Positions 8,380 to 18,117 are shown, counted from the first letter of the stretch. The stretch is DNA of 40,906 nucleotides from Lachnospiraceae bacterium (GCA_900772845.1 CAAGSD010000047.1:1-40906), one strand, 5' to 3'. Numbers and translations are program-made. The notes: generated by a model not told the origin, from the sequence alone.

Positions 8380-9336
8380 TTAGAATAACTGCTCTTCGCC
8401 ATTATGTTTTGCGATCTGATTGGCCAGAACGATCAGGATGATACTTACCAGGCTCTTGAAAATACCTGCGGCTGTACCTATTGCATAATCTCCCTGGCTG
8501 ATGCCCCATTTCAATACATAAATATCAATCGTCTGGGAGAACTTCTGTACCAATCCGTTTCCTAACAGATACTGAATTTCAAATCCTGCATTTAATACAT
8601 TCCCCACATTCATCAGCAGTAAAATTACGATGGTCGGTTTGATTCCCGGAAGAGTAACGTATTTAATCTTATTCCACCTTCCTGCACCGTCAATAGCTGC
8701 AGCTTCATACAGAGAAGGATCAATGGATGTGATGGCTGCCAGATAGATAATGGCGTTCCACCCTGTCTCCTTCCAGACATTTGCAAATGCTACGATCGGC
8801 CAAAAATACCCGGGATGGGCAAAGAAATTGATCGGTTGGCTGATCACATGCAGATTTACCAATACCTCATTTACAATTCCGGTACCAGACAACATATCAT
8901 GCAGGATACCGGTCACGATGATCCAGGAAAGGAAATGGGGAAGATAAGAGATTGTCTGCACTGTCTTTTTCCCACCCTTACTCTTGATCTCATTCAATAG
9001 AATAGCAAATACAATTGCGGTAACGAAAGTTGCCACAAGGTTGATCACACCCATGGCCAGTGTGTTACGGATGACCCGAAGGAATGTCACATCCGAGAAT
9101 AACATCCGAAACTTCTGAAGTCCCACGAATTCGGAGTGCAGGATTCCCAGCTGCGGCTTATAATTCTGGAATGCCATCGCCCATCCGACTAAGGGAAGAT
9201 AGTAAAAAATCACTCCATAGATCATCATTACTCCTGCCCAGAAAAGCAGAACTTTTTGCCTCTTGATTTCTTTCCATGTGATAGGTGTTCTGGTTTGTTT
9301 TACTTTTTGTTTCGATTTTGTTCTCGTTAACGACAT
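8380..9336 (-). CDS. Carbohydrate ABC transporter permease, LplB type
   Basis: A 318-residue inner-membrane permease of the CUT1 family (MalF-like, LplB branch). It has a basic N-terminal tail, six hydrophobic segments starting with LLFWAGVMMIYGVIFYYLPL, and the EAA loop PSLYEAAAIDGAGRWNKI near residue 210. It ends in NGEEQLF. It lies 11 bases upstream of the LplC gene and pairs with it as a heterodimeric channel for the binding protein encoded upstream. The start is supported by AAGGAGCGAGG just before the ATG. Confidence 0.9.
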   Translation of the reverse strand: MSLTRTKSKQKVKQTRTPITWKEIKRQKVLLFWAGVMMIYGVIFYYLPLVGWAMAFQNYKPQLGILHSEFVGLQKFRMLFSDVTFLRVIRNTLAMGVINLVATFVTAIVFAILLNEIKSKGGKKTVQTISYLPHFLSWIIVTGILHDMLSGTGIVNEVLVNLHVISQPINFFAHPGYFWPIVAFANVWKETGWNAIIYLAAITSIDPSLYEAAAIDGAGRWNKIKYVTLPGIKPTIVILLLMNVGNVLNAGFEIQYLLGNGLVQKFSQTIDIYVLKWGISQGDYAIGTAAGIFKSLVSIILIVLANQIAKHNGEEQLF

Positions 9337-9356
9337 ATCCTCGCTCCTTAAAAAAC

Positions 9357-9386
9357 GGGCAGATGAAATTTTATCTGCATCTGCCC
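9357..9386 (-). terminator. Intercistronic stem-loop between binding protein and permeases
   Basis: A 9-bp perfect stem (GGGCAGATG / CATCTGCCC) with a 12-base loop sits 26 bases after the binding-protein stop. On the minus strand the following bases (GTTTTTTAAGG) include a T-run, so partial termination is plausible. This arrangement usually makes binding protein more abundant than permease. Confidence 0.55.
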
Positions 9387-9411
9387 ATTCTCAAATTTCA
9401 TTTATATGTTT

Positions 9412-11118
9412 TTATTTGAACTTTGCTGCCAGTTCCATTCTGCTGTCCAGTTCTGCCTGTAATTCACTGATAAAATCTTCCGGCTTGCAGGCATTATATG
9501 CATCCATATAATCTGCCCATGCTTTATCGAAATCAGCTGCCATAACTACCTGAGGAAGCTGCTCATGCTTTACTTCACCGATCTTGGTCCATGCCATACC
9601 ACCGGGGGTACTGGTATTGAAGTTGTTGGAGAAGGACCACATAGGATACCATTCGCCGGGAGCTTCGTTGGTGCCCAGCATTTCCACATAAGTCTCCGCA
9701 CCGTATGCCTGGAATGCTTCTTTTACGTCATCATTTAATCCATCGAAGAATTCCTTCGCCTGACCATCGGGTTTGTTTGCATTGATACCATCATCACTGG
9801 TTCCGTTGTACTGAGGGAAATAAGAATAAGAGCACATATGGGATGCCTTATACTCTGTATCGGAAGCCTGCATTCTCTGCTCCGATGTTCTGTAGAATTC
9901 ACCGTTCTCATCTACTTCATAGTCAACACCTTCCACACCCCAGAAACGAAGGTTGTGGATATCCTGATCCAGCAGATCATTGATCAGCTTCAGTGCACCG
10001 GGAACATCCTTACAGCTTACGGTAATGGCAAGTCCGCTTCCGGAGTTGAATGCTCCGCCGGCATTGTGCCACTGGTTTTTTACACTCTCATCAATCGTAA
10101 TAGGAAGTGGAATGTAGTCACATCCCTGTGCATCCAGACCTGCCTGCTTGATGGCGTCTCCTGCAGTATATGCGAAATCCCACCACTGATCGATCATACC
10201 CAGAACGCGTCCGGTAGAGAGTTTGGAAATATACTCATCGTAGGACTGGGTAAAGGACTCGGTGTCTACAATGCCTTTCTTGTATTCTTCATTTAATTTT
10301 CTGAAATACTTTACTGCGGTATCGGAAGTGTTGTAATCCAGTACCGTCAGAGTCTCAGGATCTACCATACAGCTTCCGTCATTGGGATAACCATCCAGGA
10401 ACTGAGGTGCATTCTCCAGACAGAAGTATCTCCAGTCATCACAGAGAATGGTATAAGGAATATTGGCTGTTCCGTCTTCCATGGTAGGATTTGCTGCATT
10501 ATACGCTTCGATCAGATCAAAATACTGATCCATAGTCCGGATTTCTGGATAGTCTGCCCATTTCAGAACTCTTGCCTGAATCCAGAATGCTTCATCATTA
10601 TGTGTACATACCTTCTCTTCGTTCTTGATGCAGCTGAACTGAGGAATCCAGTAAATGTGGCCGTCTTCCTGACGAAGCTTCTCCCACTCCAGATCAGTAA
10701 ACAGATTCTTGATATTGGGATAATCATCCAGGTAATCATCCAATGCCACCAAAGCTCCGGCCTCATATAACTGGGTGGTTCCGGTCTGTCCTTCGATGAA
10801 ATCCGGATACTCACCGCCGGCGATCATTGTACCCACAGCTTCATCTGCGGTCTGTCCGGTCAGCCAGGTCTCTTTTACTTTTGCCCCTACCTTCTCTGCG
10901 ATCAACTGCTGCACTTCATTGTCATCGTTGATTTCAGACCCCGCTACTCCAAAAAATGCTGTGAACTCTTTGATACCGCCTTCTTCTGCGGTACTGTCGG
11001 TTCCTGCGCTTGTTGTACTGCCACCGGATGTCTGGTTGCCGTCACTGCCACATCCGGTGAACAGTGCCGCTGTCATTGCTGACACGAGTAACATGCTTAC
11101 AAGTCTTTTTTTGTTCAT
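9412..11118 (-). CDS. Extracellular solute-binding lipoprotein, LplA type (SBP1)
   Basis: A 568-residue binding protein for the adjacent permeases. It has an N-terminal lipoprotein signal with lipobox LFTGC (Cys at about residue 23) followed by a Ser/Thr/Gly-rich linker. The mature part matches the large LplA-type extracellular family 1 proteins (about 500-560 residues), with FTAFFGVAGSEINDDNEVQ at its start and aromatic-rich clefts (WIPQF, DQWWDF) likely to stack on sugar rings. Probable ligands are decorated xylo-oligosaccharides, inferred from neighbours. It is strongly paralogous to the protein at 20124-21758. It has its own promoter at 11175-11148 and a GGGAGG ribosome site. Confidence 0.92.
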   Translation of the reverse strand: MNKKRLVSMLLVSAMTAALFTGCGSDGNQTSGGSTTSAGTDSTAEEGGIKEFTAFFGVAGSEINDDNEVQQLIAEKVGAKVKETWLTGQTADEAVGTMIAGGEYPDFIEGQTGTTQLYEAGALVALDDYLDDYPNIKNLFTDLEWEKLRQEDGHIYWIPQFSCIKNEEKVCTHNDEAFWIQARVLKWADYPEIRTMDQYFDLIEAYNAANPTMEDGTANIPYTILCDDWRYFCLENAPQFLDGYPNDGSCMVDPETLTVLDYNTSDTAVKYFRKLNEEYKKGIVDTESFTQSYDEYISKLSTGRVLGMIDQWWDFAYTAGDAIKQAGLDAQGCDYIPLPITIDESVKNQWHNAGGAFNSGSGLAITVSCKDVPGALKLINDLLDQDIHNLRFWGVEGVDYEVDENGEFYRTSEQRMQASDTEYKASHMCSYSYFPQYNGTSDDGINANKPDGQAKEFFDGLNDDVKEAFQAYGAETYVEMLGTNEAPGEWYPMWSFSNNFNTSTPGGMAWTKIGEVKHEQLPQVVMAADFDKAWADYMDAYNACKPEDFISELQAELDSRMELAAKFK

Positions 11119-11147
11119 GTTGTAACTACCTCCCTTTTGATAAGTCT

Positions 11148-11175
11148 ATTTTACCTTTTTGAGAGGAACAAACAA
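11148..11175 (-). promoter_or_regulatory. Promoter of the binding protein-permease-GH8 unit
   Basis: On the minus strand TTGTTT (11175-11170) and TAAAAT (11153-11148) are 16 bases apart and lie about 30 bases before the lplA-like start. It follows directly after the YesN terminator hairpin, which supports a separate transcript. Confidence 0.55.
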
Positions 11176-11192
11176 TCAGAGGAACTATAGTA

Positions 11193-11238
11193 AAAGACAG
11201 GGTAAATTATAGGTGGTCCTGTAATTTACCCTGTCTTT
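11193..11238. terminator. Strong terminator after the YesN-type regulator gene
   Basis: A perfect 17-bp stem (11193-11209 with 11222-11238) has a 12-base loop. T-runs occur on both sides (TTTTT to the right on plus; TTTTA to the left on minus). It starts 9 bases after the response-regulator stop and should end the yesMN transcript before the SBP1 promoter. Confidence 0.85.
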
Positions 11239-11247
11239 TTAATTTCC

Positions 11248-12843
11248 TTACTCTCCCTGCTGCATCTTTTTACGGAATCTTGCGGGCGTGCAGCCTTTGA
11301 TCTGAATAAACCGGTTCGTAAAATAGTCCAGATCATGATATCCCACATCTTCTGCGATCTGTACGATCTTTTTGTCGGTACGCAGCAAGGCATCTGCAGC
11401 CTGCTCCATTCTGTAATTGTTCAGATAGTCTTTAAAAGACTGACCGTACTTTTTCCGGAACAGTTGTCCCAGATAAGCACTGTTCACATAATATTTTTCA
11501 CTCAGGCCTTTCAATGTAATATTGGAAGCGAAGTTTTCCCGGATCTCCTTTTCCACCATACCCAGAATTCCTCTGGATACATTCTTCCGAAGCTGTGACA
11601 GATAATCCGCATATTCGCAGGCAAATCTGGTCAGATGGGCTTTGCTTCCACGCTTTACCCCTGTCTCAAAGCTGCTCTCACTGATGACCCTTAAGATTTC
11701 CTCCTGATTGACGTCATCATCCTGTTCACAGGCTAAATGGATCAGCTGGAACAGCAGATAATTGATATTCAGGTTCATGGTCTCTCCACAGATACCGCGT
11801 TTGCACATTTCTTCGTAGAAGAAAGAAACCGCTTCCCGGATCTCTAAATGATTGTTCTGTTCGATTGCCTTCAGCAGACCATCCAGGCTCTGCTTACACA
11901 GGATCAGTCCTTCCGGCGATACCTGTACTTCCTCTTCATAAAAGTAGATATCCTTCTTTGTCCGGAACCCCTGAAAAGAACGCAGCATACAGGTGTTTCC
12001 GTAAGATTTTGCTATGCTGCTGATATCCTGTACTTTTTTTCCCACGAGCATCACCACATTTGTCTGCAAATTTGATGCCAGATATTCCCGGAGTCGTTCC
12101 AGATACTGTTTTACATCCATGCCGCTTTTTTCCGGGACATAATCAAACAAAATCAGTCCGATATCGTAGATTTTCTCATTGACAGAGACATCAAACACAC
12201 ACAGATCTGCATCTTCTTTCAAATATTCCCTGCTGTATTCATACAGCCGCCTCTGTAATGTCCGCATTTCCCGATCTGTCGTTCCCTCTTCATCACAGAC
12301 TTCTTCCATCTGGATTTCCACATATCTCACACCGGTTCCACACCGCATGTGTTCATGTATATATCTGACATTCAGGTCATCAAACTTCCCCTGGATCAAT
12401 GCGATCATATGTCTCGCCAGATAAGCCTGCTCTAGCTTCCGGTTCTTTTCATGATCCAGTTCCTCTCTGTTGCGCAGAGCAAGTACCTTATTCAGTACTT
12501 TGCACAGAATCTCGCTGTCTACCGGCTTTAACAGGTAATCCGTGCAGTCATTCTGCATTGCCTGTTGTGCAAAACTAAATTCCGCATATCCGCTCAGTAT
12601 AACAAAATATGCATCTGAAATTTTCTCTTTACGGATATGTTCCAGCAGTTCCAGTCCTGTCATCTGAGGCATTTTAATATCGGCAATAACCAGATCTACC
12701 TTTTCCTTTTTCAAAAAAGCCAGTGCTTCCATCCCGTTTGCCGCTGTTCCTACAATCTGAAAGCCTTCTCTCTCCCAATCTACTAAAAGTTTCAATCCCT
12801 GTAATATAAACGGTTCGTCATCTACCAGCAATACTTTCAGCAT
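11248..12843 (-). CDS. Response regulator, YesN type (REC plus AraC HTH)
   Basis: A 531-residue two-component regulator. The N-terminal receiver has VLLVDDEP acidic residues, the phospho-acceptor Asp55 in LVIADIKMPQ, and LLKPVD with the conserved Lys at about 107. A central region of about 280 residues follows without a recognised motif, as in YesN proteins. The C-terminus is an AraC double helix-turn-helix (KGLSEKYYVNSAYLGQLF and GYHDLDYFTNRF). Its start overlaps the kinase gene by 26 bases and has AGGAGG inside that gene, so the two are translationally coupled. It most likely activates the transporter and enzyme promoters of this locus. Confidence 0.93.
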   Translation of the reverse strand: MLKVLLVDDEPFILQGLKLLVDWEREGFQIVGTAANGMEALAFLKKEKVDLVIADIKMPQMTGLELLEHIRKEKISDAYFVILSGYAEFSFAQQAMQNDCTDYLLKPVDSEILCKVLNKVLALRNREELDHEKNRKLEQAYLARHMIALIQGKFDDLNVRYIHEHMRCGTGVRYVEIQMEEVCDEEGTTDREMRTLQRRLYEYSREYLKEDADLCVFDVSVNEKIYDIGLILFDYVPEKSGMDVKQYLERLREYLASNLQTNVVMLVGKKVQDISSIAKSYGNTCMLRSFQGFRTKKDIYFYEEEVQVSPEGLILCKQSLDGLLKAIEQNNHLEIREAVSFFYEEMCKRGICGETMNLNINYLLFQLIHLACEQDDDVNQEEILRVISESSFETGVKRGSKAHLTRFACEYADYLSQLRKNVSRGILGMVEKEIRENFASNITLKGLSEKYYVNSAYLGQLFRKKYGQSFKDYLNNYRMEQAADALLRTDKKIVQIAEDVGYHDLDYFTNRFIQIKGCTPARFRKKMQQGE

Positions 12844-14611
12844 CTGTTTTGCCCTCCTGCCTGTGGGGAATCCGTATTGTAACCGTAGTTCCCACTCCTT
12901 CTTCTCCTTCTACACGAAATTCCACTCTGTTTTCCGTTACCATTTTCAGTCTGACACAGGCGTTGATAATGCCTACTCTTCCACCGCCTTTGAGCATCTC
13001 AATGTTTGCATTACGCATATTGCTCTGTAATTCTGCCAGTCTGTCCTGGGACATACCGCTTCCGGTATCCTCAATTTCTATCTCCAGCCCTTCTCCCTGA
13101 CGCCCTATCCTTACAAATATCCATCCCGGGCTGGATTTGCTTTCAATGCCATGCACACAGGCATTTTCTACAAAGGTTACAATCGTAAGCTTGGGTATCT
13201 TGAAGTTTTCACATTCTCTGTCTACTTCAATATCATAATTCAGCCGTTCTCCGAAACGATACTTCTGAAGCGCCAGATAAGCTTTCACAAATTCAATCTC
13301 CTGAAAGACACTCACAGAATCATTGCCCCATTCCACATACTGTCTCTGCATCACCGCCAGTTTTGCCACCATGTCGGCTGTCTCGTTTTCTTTTTTCAAA
13401 ATGCTGTGCATCCGGATGCTTTCCAGTACATTAAACAAAAAGTGGGGATTGATCTGGCTGTGTAATGCCAAAAGTTCCGCATTTTTTCTTCCCACCAGCA
13501 TCTCCTGCTCACGGATCTTATTCTTATATACAGTCTCGATCAGTCCATTGGTACGTTCCACCATGCGATTATAATTGCGTATCATACTGCTGATCTCATC
13601 TTTACCTTCTTCACAAGGCATGGGAATAAGATGCTCACTGTCCACCGATTTGAATACCCTGCTCAGTTCTGTAATCCTTTTTGTAAAGGAACGGTTGAAT
13701 ATCTGAACGAACCAGAAAGGAAAAATAACATTTGCCGCAAGGAGCAGCAATATGATGGGAAGTTCGTTCCGGATGCTTGTAAGAAAACTGTTCTCTACCG
13801 GCTTTACATAAATGGTAAGTTCCGTACCATACAGACTGATAGTATGTTCATAGGCTTCTCTCATTGTTGCGTTATCCAGCCGCTGAAACTCACTGCCGTA
13901 GCTGCCGTATTGTCCATTGGAAAGAAGGATCCGATCTCCTTCACAGATCAGAACCTCATTATCATAGTTCATGTTTTTAATGGTGCGCACCATACTGCCG
14001 TAATCAAACTCGATTTTTAAATACTTTTCTGTCTCTGCATCATAGAAATCCAGCCGCTGTAGATAAATAATGCGCCGCTCCCTTGTGATTCTGGAACTGC
14101 TGTCATCATAGACAAAAAAGAGTCCCTTGCTTTTCACTTCTTCATTCAGCCGCAGATAACTCTCTGTATTCCTAAGCTTATCCAGCGTATTGACCCTTCC
14201 TCCGTTTACAATGGTATCGTTATCCGTATACAGGGTAAATATCATACCGTTCATCCCAAGAGCATTTTCCAATAACGTCCCGCTCAGAAAATTCTGATAT
14301 GCTGCCACATATTCTGCAGAATTAGTGTATCTTTTGGATAAGAACTCTTCAAAATTGCGATTGGTATAAATACTGTTGCCTATCTCCCCGGCATTTCCGA
14401 TCATACTGCTCAGACTGTATTCCACCGCACTGGCAATATTGGACATCTCATGCTCCCTGCGCTCTCTGTCAAATTTTGCAGTCGTCAGAAATACAACGCT
14501 GTCTGTTACGATCAGGGGAATCAACACACAGACAACATAGAAAATATAAAACTTTTTTTTGATGGTGAAATCATCCATCCAAAGATCCAGCTCATGTAAT
14601 ACCTTCCCCAT
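12818..14611 (-). CDS. Sensor histidine kinase, YesM type
   Basis: A 597-residue membrane sensor. A transmembrane segment at about 22-45 and another at about 283-303 flank an extracellular sensing region of about 235 residues. After a HAMP-like linker comes the His_kinase domain with the phosphorylated His390 in HSQINPHFLFN. The ATPase domain has IVTFVENACVHGIE (N box), DTGSGM and GGGRVGI (G boxes). Such kinases sense extracellular sugar or sugar-loaded binding protein. The lipobox-less SBP2 of this locus is a possible partner, by inference only. The ATG at 14611 follows GAGGAGAGG. Only 22 bases separate it from a terminator hairpin, so its transcript probably comes from readthrough of GH43. 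Confidence 0.93.
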   Translation of the reverse strand: MGKVLHELDLWMDDFTIKKKFYIFYVVCVLIPLIVTDSVVFLTTAKFDRERREHEMSNIASAVEYSLSSMIGNAGEIGNSIYTNRNFEEFLSKRYTNSAEYVAAYQNFLSGTLLENALGMNGMIFTLYTDNDTIVNGGRVNTLDKLRNTESYLRLNEEVKSKGLFFVYDDSSSRITRERRIIYLQRLDFYDAETEKYLKIEFDYGSMVRTIKNMNYDNEVLICEGDRILLSNGQYGSYGSEFQRLDNATMREAYEHTISLYGTELTIYVKPVENSFLTSIRNELPIILLLLAANVIFPFWFVQIFNRSFTKRITELSRVFKSVDSEHLIPMPCEEGKDEISSMIRNYNRMVERTNGLIETVYKNKIREQEMLVGRKNAELLALHSQINPHFLFNVLESIRMHSILKKENETADMVAKLAVMQRQYVEWGNDSVSVFQEIEFVKAYLALQKYRFGERLNYDIEVDRECENFKIPKLTIVTFVENACVHGIESKSSPGWIFVRIGRQGEGLEIEIEDTGSGMSQDRLAELQSNMRNANIEMLKGGGRVGIINACVRLKMVTENRVEFRVEGEEGVGTTVTIRIPHRQEGKTDAESIAGR

Positions 14612-14633
14612 AAGATCCTCTCCTCTGTTATGT

Positions 14634-14669
14634 AAAAAAGAGCAGACATTTTACAGCCTGCTCTTTTTT
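14634..14669. terminator. Terminator between GH43 and the yesMN pair
   Basis: A perfect 12-bp stem (AAAAAAGAGCAG / CTGCTCTTTTTT) has a 12-base loop and T-runs on either strand. It lies 36 bases after the GH43 stop and 22 bases before the kinase start, leaving almost no room for a kinase promoter. This suggests partial termination that keeps kinase levels low. Confidence 0.8.
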
Positions 14670-14705
14670 ATTATAGGACATCTGCGTTCTGTCCGCAATC
14701 CGTTT

Positions 14706-16268
14706 TTATATGGCATTCTGCACAAACCAGGCAAAATCAGCATAGTTACTGCTGTCCTGTCCATTGGCAGATGCGTACATTCCTATCGTACATCCCACAA
14801 ATCCTCCTGCTTCCTCCGTGGTATAAGGAAGCAGACTGATATTCTCAGCAATCAGCCTCTCACTGCCATCCCTGAAAAGCCATATCCGTGCCTTCTGCCT
14901 GTCGCAATGCATTCGTATTTTAAAGAATTGTCTACCTTCTCCTGCCGGCTTTTCGGTAAGGATTTTCTCTTTCCCATGGATGCAGGCTGTCACAACAAAA
15001 CAATTCTCTTCAGCCCTTTTCCGGATCTCCATGCGTAAATGATTTTCATGATTCTGGTACAACACCATTCCCGCAGTCTCACATTCCTGCTTCGGTTCAA
15101 ATTCCATCCCGGTCTCTGCATAGAATGCATAATTTTTCTGACGGATTCCGAAATAGGAACAATGATTGCGGTCAGATATTTTTTCCTTTTTTGTATAGAG
15201 CCGCAGCATCCCCGGCCGGTGACTCAGAGAATAGTTTTCTTCACAGATTTCTTCTACACTTACCAGCCGTTTGTCCGGTGTTTTCTCCCAAAAACTGATA
15301 TGATCGGAAGTACTGCTTACTTCCTCTGGAAAACGGTATTCCTTTGTGGGCAGTTCCAATGTATCTTCCAGATGCCCGACGCCTTCTGCAATCACTGGCC
15401 ATCCATTTTCCCATGAGACTTTCGCCAGAAAAGTCTCTCTGCCCATGCTGCTGTGTCCTTCACAGGGTCTGGATGCCAGCATTACCACGTACCAGTTCCC
15501 CTTACCATCCTCCACCAGATCTCCGTGTCCTGCGTAGATCACAGGATAGTTTTTCCCCAGATTCCTGTGGGTGAAGACCGGGTTTCTTGGGCAGCCCTCG
15601 AACCACTGGAACAGCTTTTTACTTCTGGCAATGCTGATGCTGTGCTCCGGTCCGGTTCCTCCTTCTGCATGCATCAGATAATAATAACCGTCGATCTTAT
15701 AAAGGTGCGGTCCCTCCGGCCAGATAACTCCTTTTACAGCCCCTTTCCAGATTGCCATGCTTTCTCCCACAAGCTTCATCTGCCGAAGATCCAGTTCCTG
15801 CACCCAGATTTCCCAGTCTCCGTTATAGCGGACTCCTTCCGGATTCGGTCGCGTACCACAGTAATAGCATTTCCCGTCGTCATCGAAAAAAAGACTGGGA
15901 TCGATCCCCGGAGCGTCTTCGCCGAGATAACAAGGATCCGACCACGGTCCCGCCGGATCTTTTGCCGTTACAATGAAATTGCCTCCGTAGCTTACATTGG
16001 TAGTGATCATGTAAAACAGTCCATCATGGAAGCGGATCGTTGGTGCATAAATTCCCTGTGATATTTCACTTCCCTTCACCGGAAGTTGTTCCGGTCTGTC
16101 AAGAATATTCCCGATCTGCTCCCAGTGTGCCAGATCTCTGCTATGGAAAATCGGAACTCCCGGTGCATACACAAAACTGGAATTCACAATGTAATAATCC
16201 TCTCCCGCCCTGCATATGGATGGATCCGGATAGAAGCCGGATAAAATAGGGTTCTTTGCTGTAACCAT
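14706..16268 (-). CDS. Glycoside hydrolase family 43, beta-xylosidase / arabinofuranosidase
   Basis: A 520-residue cytoplasmic GH43 of the two-domain XynB/GH43_12-like type. The five-bladed propeller has the catalytic base Asp in FYPDPSICRAGEDYY near residue 15, the pKa-modulating Asp in APGIDPSLFFDDDGK near 128, and the acid Glu in WPEGPHLYKIDGYYYLM near 190. From about residue 320 a concanavalin-like sandwich (beta-xylosidase C-terminal domain) follows, with FYAETGMEFEP and AGMVLYQNHENHL. These enzymes remove xylose or arabinose from the non-reducing end with inversion. There is no signal peptide. It lies 20 bases after the SGNH esterase and is co-transcribed with it. Xylosidase and arabinofuranosidase cannot be told apart by eye. 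Confidence 0.88.
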   Translation of the reverse strand: MVTAKNPILSGFYPDPSICRAGEDYYIVNSSFVYAPGVPIFHSRDLAHWEQIGNILDRPEQLPVKGSEISQGIYAPTIRFHDGLFYMITTNVSYGGNFIVTAKDPAGPWSDPCYLGEDAPGIDPSLFFDDDGKCYYCGTRPNPEGVRYNGDWEIWVQELDLRQMKLVGESMAIWKGAVKGVIWPEGPHLYKIDGYYYLMHAEGGTGPEHSISIARSKKLFQWFEGCPRNPVFTHRNLGKNYPVIYAGHGDLVEDGKGNWYVVMLASRPCEGHSSMGRETFLAKVSWENGWPVIAEGVGHLEDTLELPTKEYRFPEEVSSTSDHISFWEKTPDKRLVSVEEICEENYSLSHRPGMLRLYTKKEKISDRNHCSYFGIRQKNYAFYAETGMEFEPKQECETAGMVLYQNHENHLRMEIRKRAEENCFVVTACIHGKEKILTEKPAGEGRQFFKIRMHCDRQKARIWLFRDGSERLIAENISLLPYTTEEAGGFVGCTIGMYASANGQDSSNYADFAWFVQNAI

Positions 16269-16288
16269 TTTGTTTTCCTCACTTTGTT

Positions 16289-18025
16289 CTATATTGTGTA
16301 GCCAAATCCTAAGATTGTAAATTTTTTATTCCGGTCTTCCTCTGTCACTGTAATCCGTACTTTATGGGATCTGCTTTCTGTCTCCCAAAACAATAATACA
16401 GCATTGCAATGTAGCCAGTTGTTCTTATGGGGATCCGCCGTCATACAATATACATCATTTACAAATATATTGGCTTTCCCGACATCCGTTTCTCCGGAAT
16501 CCTTAAATATAAGAAACAGTGACTTGCAGGTAATCTCCATTTCAAATCCCGGCATCTGGGGTCTGCTTCCATCATACATCCAGTTATACGGGAATTCCGG
16601 TGTCTGTGTAAGGTTTCCGTCCATTTCCACACTCTGTAACTCTGTATCTGTGGCAGTAAAACCCCCCTCCCGGATTTTGGCTCCCACATAACGGTTCTTC
16701 TTATCCAGTAAAAAAATTCTTTCAAAATCAGCACCTATCACTGCCGGTCCAGAAAGCTTTTCCGACAGAATCTGTTCCTCCGTCATTCCTTCCGCAAAAG
16801 CCCCAACTCTTGCATGTTCTGCGGCATCACAACGCTCAAACAGATATTGCAGGCAATCCGCCATAATGGTATGTCCGGTATTATTGGGATGAAACATATC
16901 ATAAAAAAACTGATTTTTAGATAAAATTCTTCCCTCGTCGCACTTTAATGAAAACTGTGGAGTGACCGCATTGAGGATGCTCACCATGGGAAGATCATAA
17001 AGATCACCCACCAATCTTAACCTCTCCTGTAAATTCCAATCATTTGCAAATACTGAAAACAGGAGAACCACTGCCGGCTTCCATGGCAGTTTCAACGCTT
17101 TCCGCACCAGGCTTTCATAACAGACACCTTTTGTCTCATCTCCCTCATCGTTTACCGCAAATTCAATAACCACAATATCCGGTCGTTCCCCCTCCCTGAG
17201 CACATCCCTGTCAAACCGGATCATTCCCAGTTCCGAAGGTGTTCCGCCGACTCCGGCTTTGATAAACCTGACATTGTTCTGTGTCGAAAAACGATTCTGA
17301 AACAGTTGAAAAGACTTATACGCATAGCATTCCGTATGGATCGGTGTGGCTCCGGCTCCCTGCGTGATAGATCCACCGATATAGGCAAGCGTTACCTCTT
17401 TTCCTGCCTTAGATTTTTCAATAGCCTTACGGATACGATAAGGATTCCCCAACTGTAGCAGAGAGCGGCTGATCATGCTGCAGTATTCTTCTGAATACAT
17501 ATCTATAACCAGATCCTCTTCCTCCGGTGGTGCTTCGTATCCGTCATTTAGGAAGAGTCTTACACTGACTTTTCCCATCCGCTCCGGCGCTGCAAACAAA
17601 ATTTTAATCTGTCCCGGCACATGATCGTCCTCTGTCCACCTATAATCCGACAGATAGATTCTATGTTCCATGCCGTCACACTTAAGAGAAGCCGTAAGAT
17701 TCGTTCCACCTCCGTACAGGTCCTTTTTCCCATACATCTGAAATACAAATTCTGCGGTTTCTTCCGGTCGGTCCGTCTCCACGCTTACGCCGATACTATG
17801 TACCAGTCTGCCAAATCCCTCTACAGTTTCCAGAAGTCTCAGTTCTTTCTTATCCGTAACATTTCCTGTGATTTGTGCACTGTTGATCAGCCGTCCGTCA
17901 CTTTCATAGATAAACTGGATTCCGCTTCCGTCCTTTTGCCGTTCTCCAAAAATATCTTTGTCTTTTAATATATAGAAATAAGGTCTTGCCTTTTCCGGAT
18001 CCTTCGGTGCTGCCGGTCCTGCCAT
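16289..18025 (-). CDS. SGNH/GDSL hydrolase, probable acetylxylan esterase
   Basis: A cytoplasmic esterase of about 578 residues in three parts. It has an N-terminal beta-rich domain (to about residue 180) and an SGNH core with all blocks: GGSITQGAG (nucleophile Ser), GVGGTPSELG, EFAVNDEGDE (Asn) and YDMFHPNNTG (Asp and His). It ends in a beta-sandwich with YNWMYDGSRPQMPG. Removal of acetyl groups from xylo-oligosaccharides is inferred from the xylan neighbours. The start at 18025 has GGAGG seven bases upstream and a promoter at 18084-18056. A longer reading frame back to 18160 would overlap the upstream gene and lacks a ribosome site. The exact CAZy esterase family is not assigned here. Confidence 0.82.
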   Translation of the reverse strand: MAGPAAPKDPEKARPYFYILKDKDIFGERQKDGSGIQFIYESDGRLINSAQITGNVTDKKELRLLETVEGFGRLVHSIGVSVETDRPEETAEFVFQMYGKKDLYGGGTNLTASLKCDGMEHRIYLSDYRWTEDDHVPGQIKILFAAPERMGKVSVRLFLNDGYEAPPEEEDLVIDMYSEEYCSMISRSLLQLGNPYRIRKAIEKSKAGKEVTLAYIGGSITQGAGATPIHTECYAYKSFQLFQNRFSTQNNVRFIKAGVGGTPSELGMIRFDRDVLREGERPDIVVIEFAVNDEGDETKGVCYESLVRKALKLPWKPAVVLLFSVFANDWNLQERLRLVGDLYDLPMVSILNAVTPQFSLKCDEGRILSKNQFFYDMFHPNNTGHTIMADCLQYLFERCDAAEHARVGAFAEGMTEEQILSEKLSGPAVIGADFERIFLLDKKNRYVGAKIREGGFTATDTELQSVEMDGNLTQTPEFPYNWMYDGSRPQMPGFEMEITCKSLFLIFKDSGETDVGKANIFVNDVYCMTADPHKNNWLHCNAVLLFWETESRSHKVRITVTEEDRNKKFTILGFGYTI

Positions 18026-18055
18026 TTCCATCCCTCCCAAACTTTTATCAGTTCT

Positions 18056-18084
18056 ATTATAGTCCGGCTTCCCTTGCACAAACA
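18056..18084 (-). promoter_or_regulatory. Internal promoter for the SGNH esterase-GH43 unit
   Basis: On the minus strand TGTTTG (18084-18079) and a perfect TATAAT (18061-18056) are 17 bases apart, and the predicted start falls about 25 bases before the ATG at 18025. The -35 is weak, suggesting activator dependence. It supports the shorter SGNH start. Confidence 0.55.
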
Positions 18085-18117
18085 CCCGGGAAAGTATAGG
18101 AAATGCAGGTAATAATT

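Noticed and set aside
7460..11118. Complete ABC importer with ATPase
   Set aside because: No Walker A/B ATPase gene is present in the block; a shared ATPase elsewhere is assumed.
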